Shown here one piece after another: positions 23,413 to 34,868 of a DNA stretch of 64,000 nt. The notes under the pieces were generated by a model. The model had not been told where the DNA came from and made no database searches. It saw nothing but the letters and a program-made list of their open reading frames with translations. A program made the translations under genes and the position numbers. This stretch comes from Lyophyllum atratum (Eukaryota; Basidiomycota; Agaricomycetes; Agaricales; Lyophyllaceae): positions 1 to 64,000 of the forward strand of contig JACGCN010000020.1 in NCBI GenBank assembly GCA_014905825.1, given 5' to 3'. Positions within the stretch are counted from its first letter, which is position 1. Each line of letters starts with the position of its first letter.

Positions 23413-24837
23413 ATGACGACTGCGCAGGGCCCCGAGGCACAAGACCGTCTTTTCGAATCCGACTCGAGCAAGGGCAGCCCTCTCGAGCGCGTTCCAGCTG
23501 CCCTCCATCACGCTACTCTGCGCCTCCAGTTCCCACCGACGTATGTGATCGTTGGAGTCTACCGGCTATTCACAGACAAGTCGCTGTACGTGCCGGCATG
23601 GGACAAATGTCGGCATGCGACTATAAGGGGAGCAGTCATTGGTGCTATTTGGGTATGTGTATCAGATTCTCAGTATGCATCGCTGTGCTTAATTGATATG
23701 GATATACTTAGGCTCTTCTGACGTTCAGTCTCCAACGGAAGTTCATCGAAATATTCCTCGCGAAGTCCGTTGGTCAGTTTCTTCTCAACGACAGCATTCT
23801 AACTATCTGGTCAACAGATCACCACGCGTCACTGGGCTTTCCAATGAAAGTTTCTTTGGATACAAGCCACCATTCAGTCTACCTACATGTGCGTACCCCG
23901 CAACCCACGTTCATGTTCGCTCCCCCCTCAAATATCTTATATCTTCCCACCACAGACGCAGCTGTCCTCCTCGTCGGCTCTCAAATCACATATATCCTAC
24001 GCTTCTTCCTGTCTCGCAACATCCGCATCGCACGCGACCGGGCCTGGACCCAGACCGTCGCATCGAGAGGGAAGGGACCCGGGTTCTGGCAGCCATACGT
24101 GGAGGAGTGGGACGTTCCGCCACCGGTAAGGAGACCACCTGGATGGGAGAGGCTTGTGAGGAGGTGGTTTGGGGGGTGGGTCGGGCTTTTCATTGTCAAG
24201 CGCGGTATGTGCGGATTCGTCGATGAGTATGGCCACTGACCGGGTTTTCATGAACAGTTATTCTTTTCCCGTTCAACTTTTACCCGCTTGTCGGTATCTT
24301 TTTCGCAGCGGCGTTCAAGGCACTCGGCACGGCGCATAACCTCCACCGACCAGTCAGTTATCATTTCGTCATTTCCTTGGCTTTCGTTGTGAATTCTCTG
24401 ACTTTTCAGTATTTCGAGTCGAAGAAGATGAATGAAAAGCAAGTATCCGTGTTCATGGAGGAGCGGAAATGGGATTATCGATGTATGTTCAAACGTCTCA
24501 TTAACTCCCCCTATTTCCCCTTCGTTGGCCTATATTGCTTTGTTTCTACTCTTGCTTCACCATTCGCCTCCCTCAAACTTTGCCCTTGGGATGAAATTCA
24601 GGCTAATCCTTCTCAACAGTATTTGGTTTCGCCGCGGCCCTCCTCGAAGGCCTTCCCATCATCGGGCTTGTCTTCACAATATCCAACCGCGTCGGCGCAG
24701 CCATGTGGGCTCATGGTACGTGGGCCCCCCTCATGCATCCCTACTTCTGACTGTTGACTCCTATTGTTCTCGGGGCAGATCTCGAGAAGAGACAGCACTT
24801 CGTTGCGACGGAGCGCGAGAACCGGGCAAACATGTAG
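23413..24837 (+). CDS. Multi-pass membrane protein, RRT8/outer-spore-wall (EI24-like) family
   Basis: Integral membrane protein resembling the fungal family that includes yeast Rrt8 and Lds proteins, found in lipid droplets and ER and linked to spore-wall assembly; the role here is unknown. The first exon 23413-23652 (start MTTAQGPEAQ) carries VPAALHHATLRL and a membrane segment GAVIGAIW. Six further short introns follow, all GT-AG. Later landmarks are AAVLLVGSQITYILRFFLS, GPGFWQPYVEEW, VILFPFNFYPLVGIFF, ALGTAHNLHRPYFESKKM, and the family-typical end GFAAALLEGLPIIGLVF then NRVGAAMWAHDLEKRQHF. Stop 24835-24837. All joins keep frame. The C-terminal MWAHDLEKR block is the strongest family marker. 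Confidence 0.75.
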
Positions 24838-25918
24838 AGCCTGCATGTATACCGGGATCGGACTTGTATGATGTTACCCCTTGGACGTTTGAGTGTATAG
24901 ATAGTTACTTTACCCTTGGACTTGTATGATGTTACCCCGTTTGAGAGTGTAGTTAGTTACTTTACCCTTGTCAGGATTCTCGTACGCGCTACGCCTGCTA
25001 ATCCATTGTTCTATGATCATTTCGAAGGGCATTGCCGTGCGTGTTCTTATCGCGGCTTGTACGACAAACATCTGCGCCTTCATCACTCCGCCTCGTTACA
25101 TTCCACACTACATGACATCCCAGCGATTCGAACAGGAATCGGAGGCGAACTTGTGACGATCCAGAAGTTCGAGGTTTTACAAGGTCACAATTATCCATGA
25201 CGAGGTTGGGGTGACGGTGTGGTCACCGAGACAACTACCTACTTACGATGTGTAAGGGAATCAGTCAGGTACGTTCGCAATCGTGAAGCAGGTTACGATG
25301 TTGATGTCATATCTGCACCTCAAGTACTTTATACGAGATTTACGCCTACGCCAAGGTGCAGGCGTCGAAAGATTGGATCTACCGAACGTTTTACTGCACA
25401 TCTGACTCTGGAAGTATACAGGAATATCGCGATCAGTGGGGGGCTTCCCTGCAGGAGTGGATGCCTCTCATTAGTATTACCTCATTGCTCTCTCCCCGAA
25501 CTTCCTTTGAGTGAATATTGCAGACCAACGCACCTAATGTGTCTACATTCGAGACGCAGGCTCGTAAATAACAACGGATATATTGATAGATTACTGACCA
25601 CCATTGGCATACAGCTTTCACGAGATCAACTCGAAGGAGTCCACGGCTCCCCAGCCTCGATACACGACGAACAAGCAAATAAGTAGGTGTTATAATGAAC
25701 CGGATGTAGATAGAAAGATACTTTCTCCATGTACTAACTGCGAAGTATATGGATAGATCGAGCCCTGGGCGGCTCCAGCTCGCACCAGCGAGGCCGCCGA
25801 TAGAGGGATATTGAAGAAGAACCTATAGTGACGCCAATAGGTTACACTTGGAGATTCACTTGAGCAACATGTTTCGTTTCACGAAGATTTGAAATACTCA
25901 CAAGAATAAGTCAAGTCC
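24838..25918. other. Gene-poor spacer with a small tandem repeat
   Basis: No supported gene. The only structure is the two-copy repeat at 24861-24970, just after the membrane-protein gene. Confidence 0.45.
24861..24970. repeat. Two-copy tandem repeat, about 55 bp unit
   Basis: GACTTGTATGATGTTACCCC starts both units (24861 and 24919). Both end TAGTTACTTTACCCTTG. The second copy lacks about 6 bp. It lies right after the stop codon of the RRT8-like gene, so it may fall in its 3' UTR. Confidence 0.85.
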
Positions 25919-27123
25919 TTATAGCCGAGAATTATGCGAATCAGAGACGACATTGGTCGTCCTGTGGTTTGAATCAGTGTTGATGGCACTGTTGATGTAG
26001 TTGTAGTGAGGCGCACTGCTGGGATACGAGCAGCGCGGGCACGGAACTACGGAAAGGGTGCAGGGTGAAGGATGGTAGCCCGTCGTAGAACAATGAGTGT
26101 CCCCTGCTTGACTAGCAGAGTCAGAGTGAAGAGCAGAAGACGGGTGAGAATCAGATGAAAACGGATTTCTCCGACGCAAGTGATTGGACTGGGGCATCTG
26201 CAGCGCCTCTGGAACGTGTGTTTGTCGCTGGGCACTTCGATTGGTGTCAGGAGCCCAAACCCGTTCCGCCGAGAGTCGAATTGGCTCTCGCCTCTTCTCT
26301 TCGTCATTTGCTCTCTCAGCCATAGCGTTACCAGCACCTCCATCCCTACCTTCCCCCTCTCTCCTGATGTCTCCAATTGGCGAGTGGCCCTCCGCCCCCA
26401 GAGATGCCTGCCTTCGGGCCCTGCCCAGACGAAAGTCCGCCGATAGAAGCTCGAATTTATCTTGGATAACTGACATGAGTATACCTTGAAGGGAAAGGGT
26501 TGGCTAGAACGATGTCGATGTATCTTGAGAAGGGTCAAAAGCGAGATAATCGCTGGGTACTGACATCGGAAGGCCCCAAAGAATTCCTCAACTGATCGCG
26601 ATAGGTTTGTATCGTGGCATCATCAGACTTGCGTTGCATCACTCGTGCAACTTTGCTCCTCGACGCCTGAGTCTTGGTATAATAGTGGATCTCGCGTATG
26701 GTCCTGGAAGGGCAGAAAATAGATGAATCACGGTGAGACACACATCCAGATTACAGACTCACTTCGCCAATGCTTCGTGATTATCGGTTTCCTTAGTGAC
26801 CGTACTCGTCTTATCTCTATACAGAAGGATGTAGACCAGCGCGCAGACATCGTTCGCTAGTTCTTGAAACATGTCCCCCTTCAAACCATCTGGCTATTAG
26901 GACTAGGGAGTTAAGCATCATACTGATCGAACTCAGGACCACATACCTGAATTTCAACCATTTCATATAGACGCTGGGCTAATCGAGCGGCTTCCTGCAT
27001 GCTCACGGTGGCGTCGAGCCGTCCCGCAGTAGCATCCAGAGCCTCCAGCACAAAATGGGTCGTCCTTGACGCAATCGCGAGCGTAGACGGCCCTTTCGAC
27101 TTCCCCGTCGCTCTACATAACAT
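25919..27123 (-). CDS. MLKL_NTD/HeLo-like helical protein, paralog A
   Basis: First of four paralogs in the window. Exons 27123-26947, 26893-26763, 26703-26565 and 26503-25919 join in frame (343 residues), with the same phases as copies B-D and the same 139-nt third exon. Residues 1-149 are helical: QEAARLAQRLYEMVEIQ, FQELANDVCALVYILLY, and REIHYYTKTQASRSKVARVM followed by IQTYRDQLRNSL. This pattern matches the MLKL N-terminal/HeLo-like bundle found in many Agaricomycete proteins. The linker is basic and Ser/Pro/His-rich. The C-terminal 28 residues contain a worn form of the shared motif (INSAINTDSNHRTTNVV). It lies 12 kb from copy B. Membrane action or cell-death function is inferred from architecture only. 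The exon chain is firm. Confidence 0.75.
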
Positions 27124-29164
27124 CGAGTGAAGGAGAAGAGGGTCTCTGCAAGCTCTTCACGGCAAATAACCTCGACCATGAATTATAAAGGGCCTGGCGC
27201 TTGATGGGCACAATTAATTAACGCCCTAATATGAGTAAATCAACAAAAACACGCCACTAGCCAGCTATCAGGTAAAGAAGTGCGGCCGCGCTACCTCGAG
27301 GAGAAATGTCCCCATATTGGTGGTAAAATACTGAGTTTGTAAGTAGTTCCAGTGTTTCAAGGCAAGCCCTTTTACATTAGATTAGGATTCAGATCGCGAG
27401 GAAAAGGGGGAAATAAAAATAGACGGACAATAGTCATTTAACCCTAGTCCGTCCGCAAATCGAAGCCGCCATACAACTGCTCCTCCACCGTCCGCGGAAT
27501 TGTGGTTCCGACATATAGGACACTGCTATTGGGCAACAAAACGCGTGATAATCGGTCTTGAAGAGGCAAAGATGTAACGTGTCCTGACCTGTACCACACC
27601 GCGATCGATCCTCGTCTCGTGTGCGCTTTTAATAATTGCCAACCAAACAACGTTAAAAGCCCCTAGTTTCAGACACAAATTGAAGGCGACCCTAGTACGC
27701 GTCCATTGTTAGAGGTCTTTGCGCCAGCTTTACAAGGAGAGTGGTGCTTACGGGTCGTTGCCCGAGCCTGACCTCCCGACTCGTATCCTAGCCAAGCCAC
27801 AATGCGATATGGAACGCCGTAGCGTGGATCAACAATTCATCCCCGTTAAAACGTTAACAAGCCCTAGTTTCAGACACACATCGAAGACCACCCTAGTAGG
27901 CGTCCATTGTTAGAGTTCTTCACGCCAGCTTTACAAGGAGGCTGGTGCTCACGGGTGGCTTCCGGAGCCTGACCTCCCGATTCCTATCCTGGCTAAGCCA
28001 CGATGCGATATAGGAAGGCGTAGCGTGGGTCAACATGGCAGACTCAACAGGTTTGCGGAATGAGCTCGCTCAACTAATCGCACCATCGCAAAACGACCTG
28101 ATAAATGTACGCGGGTCCACTGCGAGAGGTCGGAGACGTCCTGCGCGCTGCACGTCCTCATCTTGAGGGTGGACCGGAAGACAGGGGGCGCAGTCGTAGT
28201 GTGGGAAAACGAACAACTAGTCGGACAGAACCTACATGTCTGTCCAGTATTTACTGGATTCCGTCGTCTGCACGAGAGACGCTCGCGTGAAACATGATGC
28301 TCAGCTATGGTGAGCCTCAAACGATAGGAAATGAGGAAAACGTGGTCCGTTGACGTGACGACACGTTTTTCTTGCATGTCCAGCCAAGCGTTTGCCTGGT
28401 CCTTTAACGTTGCCAGTTCGAGGAATGTATGTTGGTGAACGCCTGGCAGAAGGAACAACCCCGCGTGTGGACGAGATTTACGATGCGCGTGCTGCCGTGG
28501 CTAATTCAATTGCCGGTGAGATAGTCAGAATGGGTGAAAAGACTTGCCATAAGTACTCTTCTACCTCTCGAGTTCGTGTAAAAAAGAGGTTCATTCCTCC
28601 ACCCTCCCCTATTCTGACTTCAGAAATACCGAGGTGATGCCTCTCCGATGCACCTATTCCCAGCGACAGCGCCTCGAAGAAACGCCGTGGATATCCTCTT
28701 GATTCGTTCAATGCAGTGATGCATGTGCATGTGTTTCAGGTCGTCGACAGTTAGCAGGCTGCATATTTTGATTTCATGCGACTTGGATCTGCCGCGTAGA
28801 TGTGCTCCGTTTACTTACCGTATGAATATATGTAACATACCTAGAGTTTTGAAGGGCTTAGGAATGGGGACGAGCCAATTTGCTAAGCATCGAGATTAAC
28901 ATCAGTGTGCCATGAGGCGGATCTCATGCCGCACCTCTTCACGATGTCTTTGGAAGACTCATGTCGACCTCGTGGTCACCTCCTGGCAACTGTGTGATGG
29001 ACGACTTCGCAGCCTGGTACCATTTTATCCCTGAACTGGGCTTTGCGAAGCTTAGTTTATAAACCGCGAAGAGAAGTATAAACAGCCTAAGGCCGTAGAT
29101 TCGTCAGTATCGGCAGAAAGACACGAATCAGGAGGAATAGAGGTAGACCTTAGTAACTTAGTGA
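27124..29164. other. Gene-poor region with a 200-bp tandem duplication
   Basis: No supported gene. Minus-strand ORFs at 28030-28711 have no recognisable domain. The stretch holds the tandem duplication at 27651-28035. Confidence 0.4.
27651..28035. repeat. Tandem duplication, about 200-bp unit, diverged
   Basis: Copy 1 starts CGTTAAAAGCCCCTAG at 27651 and copy 2 starts CGTTAACAAGCCCTAG at 27852. Shared blocks in order include CCTAGTTTCAGACACA, CGTCCATTGTTAGAG, CGCCAGCTTTACAAGGAG, GAGCCTGACCTCCCGA and GCGATAT near the end. Divergence is roughly one in ten bases by eye. No coding capacity was seen. Confidence 0.85.
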
Positions 29165-29700
29165 CATAATGCTGGTGCCGTTGGGATAGGTGCGGAAAGC
29201 CGTCTTTTAAGGGGTGAAGTATCCTTGGCTCCGTGATGGAGAAAGAGGTGGATATGCGGCACGGACAAGATCGGGTCATGCAAAATGCGGGGGTCTCTTT
29301 CTAGGCAGAGGCAGAAAGGGAATGCGACGAAGACTATTTACCAGTTAAGAGAGCTATAATTCCATGTGAGTGAGCGAGTTGGCAGTCGTATGAGTGATAA
29401 CCATATTACTGACAGTTTTTGTTCATGCCTGCTTCTGAATTATGGATGAAGTCTTTGATGACGGCGGGATTCTGCTTTGGTTGCTCCTCCTCAGCAGAAA
29501 AGTGGGCCTGGCGGACTTGGAAGTTGGAAAGAAAACGCGTCGCGTCACGATAAGACGCGTGATGTGACACAACTCTCCTCCTCCCATCACTATGACCGTC
29601 CGCACCGTCAGCGACGACGAGGACCTCAACGATCGCCCGGTCAAACGTTCACGCCTTTCTTCATCCTCACCATCTCGATTCAGGGCACCAAACGCAGGGT
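29165..29700 (+). repeat. Segmental duplication, copy 1 (MAU2 promoter and 5' end)
   Basis: This stretch matches 31512-32190 in the same orientation. Shared anchors: GTGGAGAAAGAGGTGG-type block, GGGGGTCTCT then AGGCAGAGGCAG, AGAGCTATAATTC, GAGTTGGCAGTCGTA, the AACGCGTCGCGTCACGAT block, and the start of a reading frame. Copy 2 contains about 100 extra bases. The GH62 gene lies between the two copies. Confidence 0.85.
29592..29675 (+). pseudogene. Truncated 5' fragment of MAU2
   Basis: Reads MTVRTVSDDEDLNDRPVKR, against MPVRTASDDDDLNDRPLKR at the start of the intact gene at 32082. Similarity ends after the Ser-rich stretch near 29675, and the frame runs to an unrelated stop. None of the helical repeat region of MAU2 is present. 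It is the coding part of duplication copy 1. Confidence 0.8.
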
Positions 29701-30082
29701 TCACACAGAGCACATGACAAGACGAGACAAAGTCAACCTTCTATGACAACACTATGTACCGGGGGAGGCGGTAAGATCGCGGACGGAAGACGAGCAGGTG
29801 AGAAGTCACATTCTGCGGTCATGTGGCCGGGGCAGAATGATATAGCCTGATGTTGGGAGAAATAATGGAGACCGACGGGTTTCCGAGAATGCCTACAGTC
29901 GAGCTACAAATTCTCCGGCAGCCAACCTATGATCCCGGAGCAACCGTGACTCTCCCATGGCCCCGACATCGAACCTCCGTTCCTCGTTCATCATTCCCCG
30001 CCATTTCTCCAGCAGCCTCCGTTGCAAGTTTAAAGGCGCATGATAGGCGACGAAATTCTCCTCAGCATCGGCATCGCCCACA

Positions 30083-31403
30083 ATGCTTCGAGCTCTTATA
30101 GTCCTTTCGATGACTATCTCGGTCGCTTTGGCCGGTGTACCGCTCTGGGGACAGTGCGGCGGCGTGCGTATTGACTCATCATCGCTCATCGCACGCTCCT
30201 TGCTGACCGTCGGATTTACAGCAAGGCTACACGTATGACTGATTTATTTGCACGATGATCACAGAGGTGACTTACCGTTCTCTTAGTGGCCCGACAACAT
30301 GCGACGAGGGCATATGCGCGATTACAAACCGTGAGGATCAGCTGTCGCGAGTTGCGTTGGTCATTGCTAAATCACATCCAGAATGGTACTCCCAATGTAC
30401 TCCGGGCTCAGCCACGACGACGATGGTTACCACGACCACAACCGCTGTTCCCAGCGGCAGCGCAAACCTTCCCACTAGCTACAAATGGAGCTCGAGCGGC
30501 CCACTCATTGGCCCTAAATCAGATGGCCGAAACATCGCTGCGCTCAAGGATCCCTCCATCGTATACTATAACGGCAAATACCACGTCTTCGCCAGCACCG
30601 CGACCGCTGGAGGTTACAACATGGTCTACCTGAGCTTCACGGACTTCCATCAAGCAGGATCAGCGACCTACTACTACCTCGACCAGACCCCGATCGGTCC
30701 GGGCTACCGCGCTGCCCCGCAGGTGTTCTTCATGGCGCCACAGAACAAGTGGTACCTCGTCTACCAGAATGGTAACGCGGCATACTCGACCAACTCGGAC
30801 ATCAGCAATCCAGGGGGTTGGACGGCGCCTAAGAACTTCTATAGTGGTGTGCCCGACACTGTTAAGAACAACATTGGTAGTGGGTACTGGGTCGATATGT
30901 GGGTCATTTGCGACTCGGCCAACTGCCATCTCTTCTCCTCCGACGATAACGGGCACCTCTACCGCTCGCAGACGTCCGTCGGCAACTTCCCCAACGGGAT
31001 GGGCGAGCCGGTCATTGCGCTCCAGGACGCGAAGAACAACCTCTTTGAGGCATCCAACGTCTACAAGGTTGGCGATACGTACCTCCTCGTCGTTGAGTGC
31101 ATCGGGAGCGACGGGCGCAGATACTTCCGCTCGTGGAGCTCGAACAGCCTCAGCGGCTCGTGGGCGCAGCTCGCTGCATCGCAGGCTAACCCGTTTGCGG
31201 GTGCTGCCAATGTTGCATTCAGCGGTTCCGCGTGGACGAAGGATATAAGCCATGGGGAGCTGGTCCGCACGAATGTTGATCAGACGATGTCGGTTAGTGT
31301 GTGCGGGATGCGATACCTGTACCAGGGTATCAGCCCCAGCGCGGGCGGGGACTATAACTTGCTCCCTTGGAAGCTCGCTCTCCTTACCCAGACTAGCTGC
31401 TAA
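30083..31403 (+). CDS. Secreted alpha-L-arabinofuranosidase, CBM1-GH62
   Basis: Extracellular hemicellulase that removes arabinose side chains from arabinoxylan. Exons 30083-30163, 30222-30232 (11 nt), 30287-30330 and 30382-31403 join in frame. Residues 1-17 are a signal peptide (MLRALIVLSMTISVALA). A fungal CBM1 cellulose-binding module follows: VPLWGQCGGQGYTGPTTC and CAITNQWYSQC, with the cysteines and aromatic residues in place, coded across all four exons. A Thr/Ser linker leads to the GH62 beta-propeller starting LPTSYKWSSSGPLIG. Catalytic-site motifs: LKDPSIVYYNGKYHVF (Asp), GYWVDMWVICD (Asp) and NLFEASNVYKV (Glu). It ends LLTQTSC with stop at 31401-31403. The gene is intact and sits between two direct repeats that carry unrelated MAU2 sequence. 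Confidence 0.95.
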
Positions 31404-31511
31404 CTCATGATCGGTGTGGAATGTAATCTTTCTTCTTCCGCGTTCTGCTATTTTATATCGTATCGAGTTGAACTTGTGGCGATGTGTCGTATGAATGACT
31501 TGGTAACTGGG

Positions 31512-32190
31512 TAATGCTGCTAGTACCGGTCGGATCGATGCGGGAGGCTTCTTCAAGGAGTGAAGTGTCCTAGGCTCGGTGGTGGAGAAAGAGGTGGAGG
31601 GGAGATCGGGCGGTACAGAATGCGCACATGTAAGTAAGGTCCCAGGCGCGATTCCGTGTTGTCGCGAGCATCTGGGGGTCTCTGTTTAGGCAGAGGCAGG
31701 AACGGATTGCAACGAAGACTAGTTGACAGTTAAGGGAGCTATAATTCAAAACGAGTGGAAGCGAGTTGGCAGTCGTACGAGCGATAAGCATACTGACAGT
31801 TTTCGTTGAGTTTCGTTCATGCCACCTGCTTCGCGAAGGAAGTCTTTGAAAGTTAAAAAGCAGTGTGTCTACCATGACTCCTCGTCTGTAAATTGCAGTT
31901 GTCAAATTTGCAAATGGTCCTGAGGGCGGAACTCTGCTTTGGTCGGTCCAAGGTCGGTACCTCGTCAGTGGAAAAGTCGGCCATCAAAGCAACTGGCCTC
32001 CTCCGAGTCCGAAAGAAAACGCGTCGCGTCACGATGACACGCGTGACGTGACACGACGTCCTCACTCCTCCCACCACCACCATGCCCGTCCGCACCGCCA
32101 GCGACGACGACGACCTCAACGACCGCCCGCTCAAACGTTCACGCATTTCTCTATCCTCACCATCCTCGTCCTCCTCCGGGCTCTCTTCTC
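31512..32190 (+). repeat. Segmental duplication, copy 2 (functional MAU2 promoter and 5' end)
   Basis: Direct copy of 29165-29700. It leads into the intact MAU2 gene, so this is the parental or functional version. It holds an insertion of about 100 bp around 31620-31670 and another near 31860-31930 relative to copy 1. Confidence 0.8.
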
Positions 32191-34868
32191 CATCGTCTAT
32201 TCAACGAAGCTCAACGCGCGCAACATCCGCCTCGCCTTGTCTCTCACCGTCTGCGAACGATACCACACCCACGAAAGAAAATCCAAGAGGCGTCGCATTC
32301 CAACGCCTCCCACCAGCGACACTCCTCCTTGCTCTGCCCTCGCTCCTCCTACACCCGCCATCACACAAGCTACACCTCCAGAGCGTATCGCTGGCCCAAC
32401 ATGCCTTGAGGCGATGTCTAGCACTCCCAGCGCTCGAGCCAGCGGAGGAATGCCGCGCCTGGACGGGGCTCGCGGAGCTCGGGATGATGCGGCTCGAGGC
32501 GTGTGGAGATGGGGTGGGCATGGGAGACGTCGAGCAGGCGTTGACTAAAGCGGTTCGTACCTTTTTTTTCTGGCTCCCTTGATTCCTCAAACTCACATCG
32601 ACTTCTCCATTCAGATGTTACTTTCCCAAAAGGTATGTCTACCCCTCCCCCGCGCACTCGATCAGCTAATCTGACATATCAATTCCACAGCACCCCGCCC
32701 TCCGCCTCTACACGCCCCACCTAACTATCATATCAGCCCGCCTCGCCCAGCACCACCAGTCCAACTCCAAATTCGCCGCGCACACTCTCCGCCGTCTCCT
32801 CACATCCCTCACACGTCCGCCCCCAAACGTCGGTGCCACGCCCCCGCACGTACTATTCGGCGCCCACCTAGCGCTGGTGCACAGCTACTGGTGCGCTGCA
32901 GAGGACGAATGTATGGAGATCGGAGGGGGGAAGGGGAAAGGAACGGCCAGGGGGAGAGAGGGGACGGCGGGAGGAGCGCTGCTTAAGTGTCTGGGCGCCC
33001 TAGACGACATGCACAAGGCGGGAAGGGCGCTCATTGGCACGGACGAAGAGGCTGAGGGGACGAATCTCGTGATCCTCTTGGTGCTCGTTGTTCAATTACA
33101 GCTGCTCGTCCGGCATGGTCTCTGGGCGAAGGTCTCGGAGGCGCTTATAGCCGCCGAGTTGGCGTTCAAGGTGTACGAAGGAGTCGAAGATCCGACACGT
33201 GGTGCCGATAAGTCAGGCGAAAGGCCTGGTAGCCCGACACCCACGTCGCAGAGTCAACCGCCGTTCACGCGGGGGCTGCTACCTGATCAACATCCGATCC
33301 CGGCGCCGCTACGGGTGCACCTTCTCATGCTTGCTGTGCTGTTCCACACGTACGCGGGCGATGCGGGGGCTGCGTCGGAGCGGCTGCAGGCGCTACATGC
33401 GCTACTCGACACTGGCGTCTTAGGCCTCGGTGGGAAGGGGGCAGAGGAGGGGCAGGGGCAGGATGGGGTCATTGAGGTACATCCCTTACTCTTTCCCTTC
33501 CCTTCCTTCCTTCTTTTCTTTCCTCGATAGCTAACGCGTACGCCCCACAGATCTACTTCCCAACCCCTCATAACACCCTTCCGCTCCTCGTCCAATGCAC
33601 ACCCCCTCGCGTATTGAATGCGCTCGCGTTCCTGCTTAGTGCGGTGGCGAAACGGGATGCGGTGGGGCGGGCGCCGAAGAAGGGGGTGTTTGCGAGGGCG
33701 GGGCTTGGGTTGAGGGAGTTTGGGGGGAGCGTGGCGGGTTTTGGTGGGCCGGAATGTACGTCCACTCCTACGCTATACCCTTGGTGTTTGGGAAGTGGGT
33801 GTTGATGGGTCTTTTTGGTGTGTAGGGACGGCGGGGGAGAGTGGGAGGGAGAGGGAGAGGGTGGGGGGGAGGATGGAGAGGGTTAAGGCGGATTTGTTGG
33901 GGGAGGTTGTTGCGGTATGTCATGTTCTGTTTCGTTCTCGTTGTCGTTTTTATGCCTTCTCATATCACGTACTGACTCCCTGCCTTCCGGTACTGCAGAT
34001 ATCCATCATGCGATCTGAGTTCGCCGAGGCGCAACGCGCGATAGACGAGTTGACGGCGCATACACGGACGCATGGGCTGTTCCCGGCGTATGCGGCAAGG
34101 ATAGCGTTGCAGCATGCGCAGCTGGCGCATGCGAGGGGGGATGCGGAGCGGGCGTTGAGGTGTTATGAGGTTGCTGCTTATGTGGCTGCCGGAGCGGGAT
34201 CCGGATGTGCCGAGAAAGGAGGGGCGGGAGAGGATACAGAGGGAGGGGAGCGAGACGAGTGGGTGCGTGTTGCGGCGAGGGCGGGGGAGGTGTGGGTGCG
34301 CGTTGGGCTGGTGCGTGCGCGGAGGACGCATGGGGAGGAGCGAGAGGTGGAGTTGGAGATGGAGAGGCTGAGGAAGCGGGGTGAGGAGGTGGTGAGGGAG
34401 TGTGAAGGACTGGGTGGGACGCTCATGGCTGTCGGAGAGCTCCTAAAGGCGTGTCTGGCCGAAGAGGTTTTGGGTGCCAAGTTCGTTCCCATTTTTTCAT
34501 TCATCAGGGTTAAAGTCGGTACTGATACTGATGATGGTACTTATAGGCAGCACCTAAGGCGCGCACTGGATCTAGCGACAAGGGCCCAGGATAATCACCT
34601 GAGAGCGTTGGTGCTGGCGCTTATTTCGGCGCATTATTTGCATACGGCGAGGGAGCATGCTGTGACGATGCTTGGGACGTGTGGGCAGCTTGCGGCGGGG
34701 CTTGGGGCTGCCAAAAAGGCCGAGCCACTTGGGAACGGTGGTGGTGGTGCTGGGAACGGGAAGGCGGAGGTGGGGGTGGGGAATGCGCCGCTGAGGCTGT
34801 GGGTGGGGGAACGGGTGGGGGAGTTGAGGAGGTGGAAGGGGGAGGGGGGGATGGCGGGGAGGAAGTGA
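32082..34868 (+). CDS. Cohesin loading complex subunit MAU2/SCC4
   Basis: Helical-repeat partner of SCC2/NIPBL that loads cohesin on chromosomes. Seven exons join in frame: 32082-32552, 32615-32632 (18 nt), 32691-33476, 33551-33755, 33826-33914, 33999-34480, 34547-34868. The first 60 residues are acidic then Ser-rich. The rest is a series of paired helices of TPR type, for example LRLYTPHLTIISARLAQ, LVILLVLVVQLQLLV, RSEFAEAQRAIDELTAHTRT and AYAARIALQHAQLAHARG. The C-terminus HLRRALDLATRAQDNHLRA, HYLHTAREHAVTMLGT and LRLWVGERVGELRRW matches the end of the Cohesin_load family. Inserts are Gly-rich and use GGG-heavy codons. About 790 residues, somewhat longer than usual. Family call rests mainly on the C-terminal block. 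Confidence 0.8.

Noticed and set aside
23071..23511. Minus-strand ORF that could be the missing ectodomain of the single-TM remnant
   Set aside because: It overlaps the first exon of the clean plus-strand gene at 23413 and shows no signal peptide or domain.
28030..28711. Minus-strand ORFs that might form a two-exon gene
   Set aside because: Frames do not join with credible splice sites and no family was recognised.
30660..31556. Minus-strand ORF of 298 codons opposite GH62
   Set aside because: It is the antisense shadow of the GC-rich GH62 coding exon; Arg/Val-rich with no domain.
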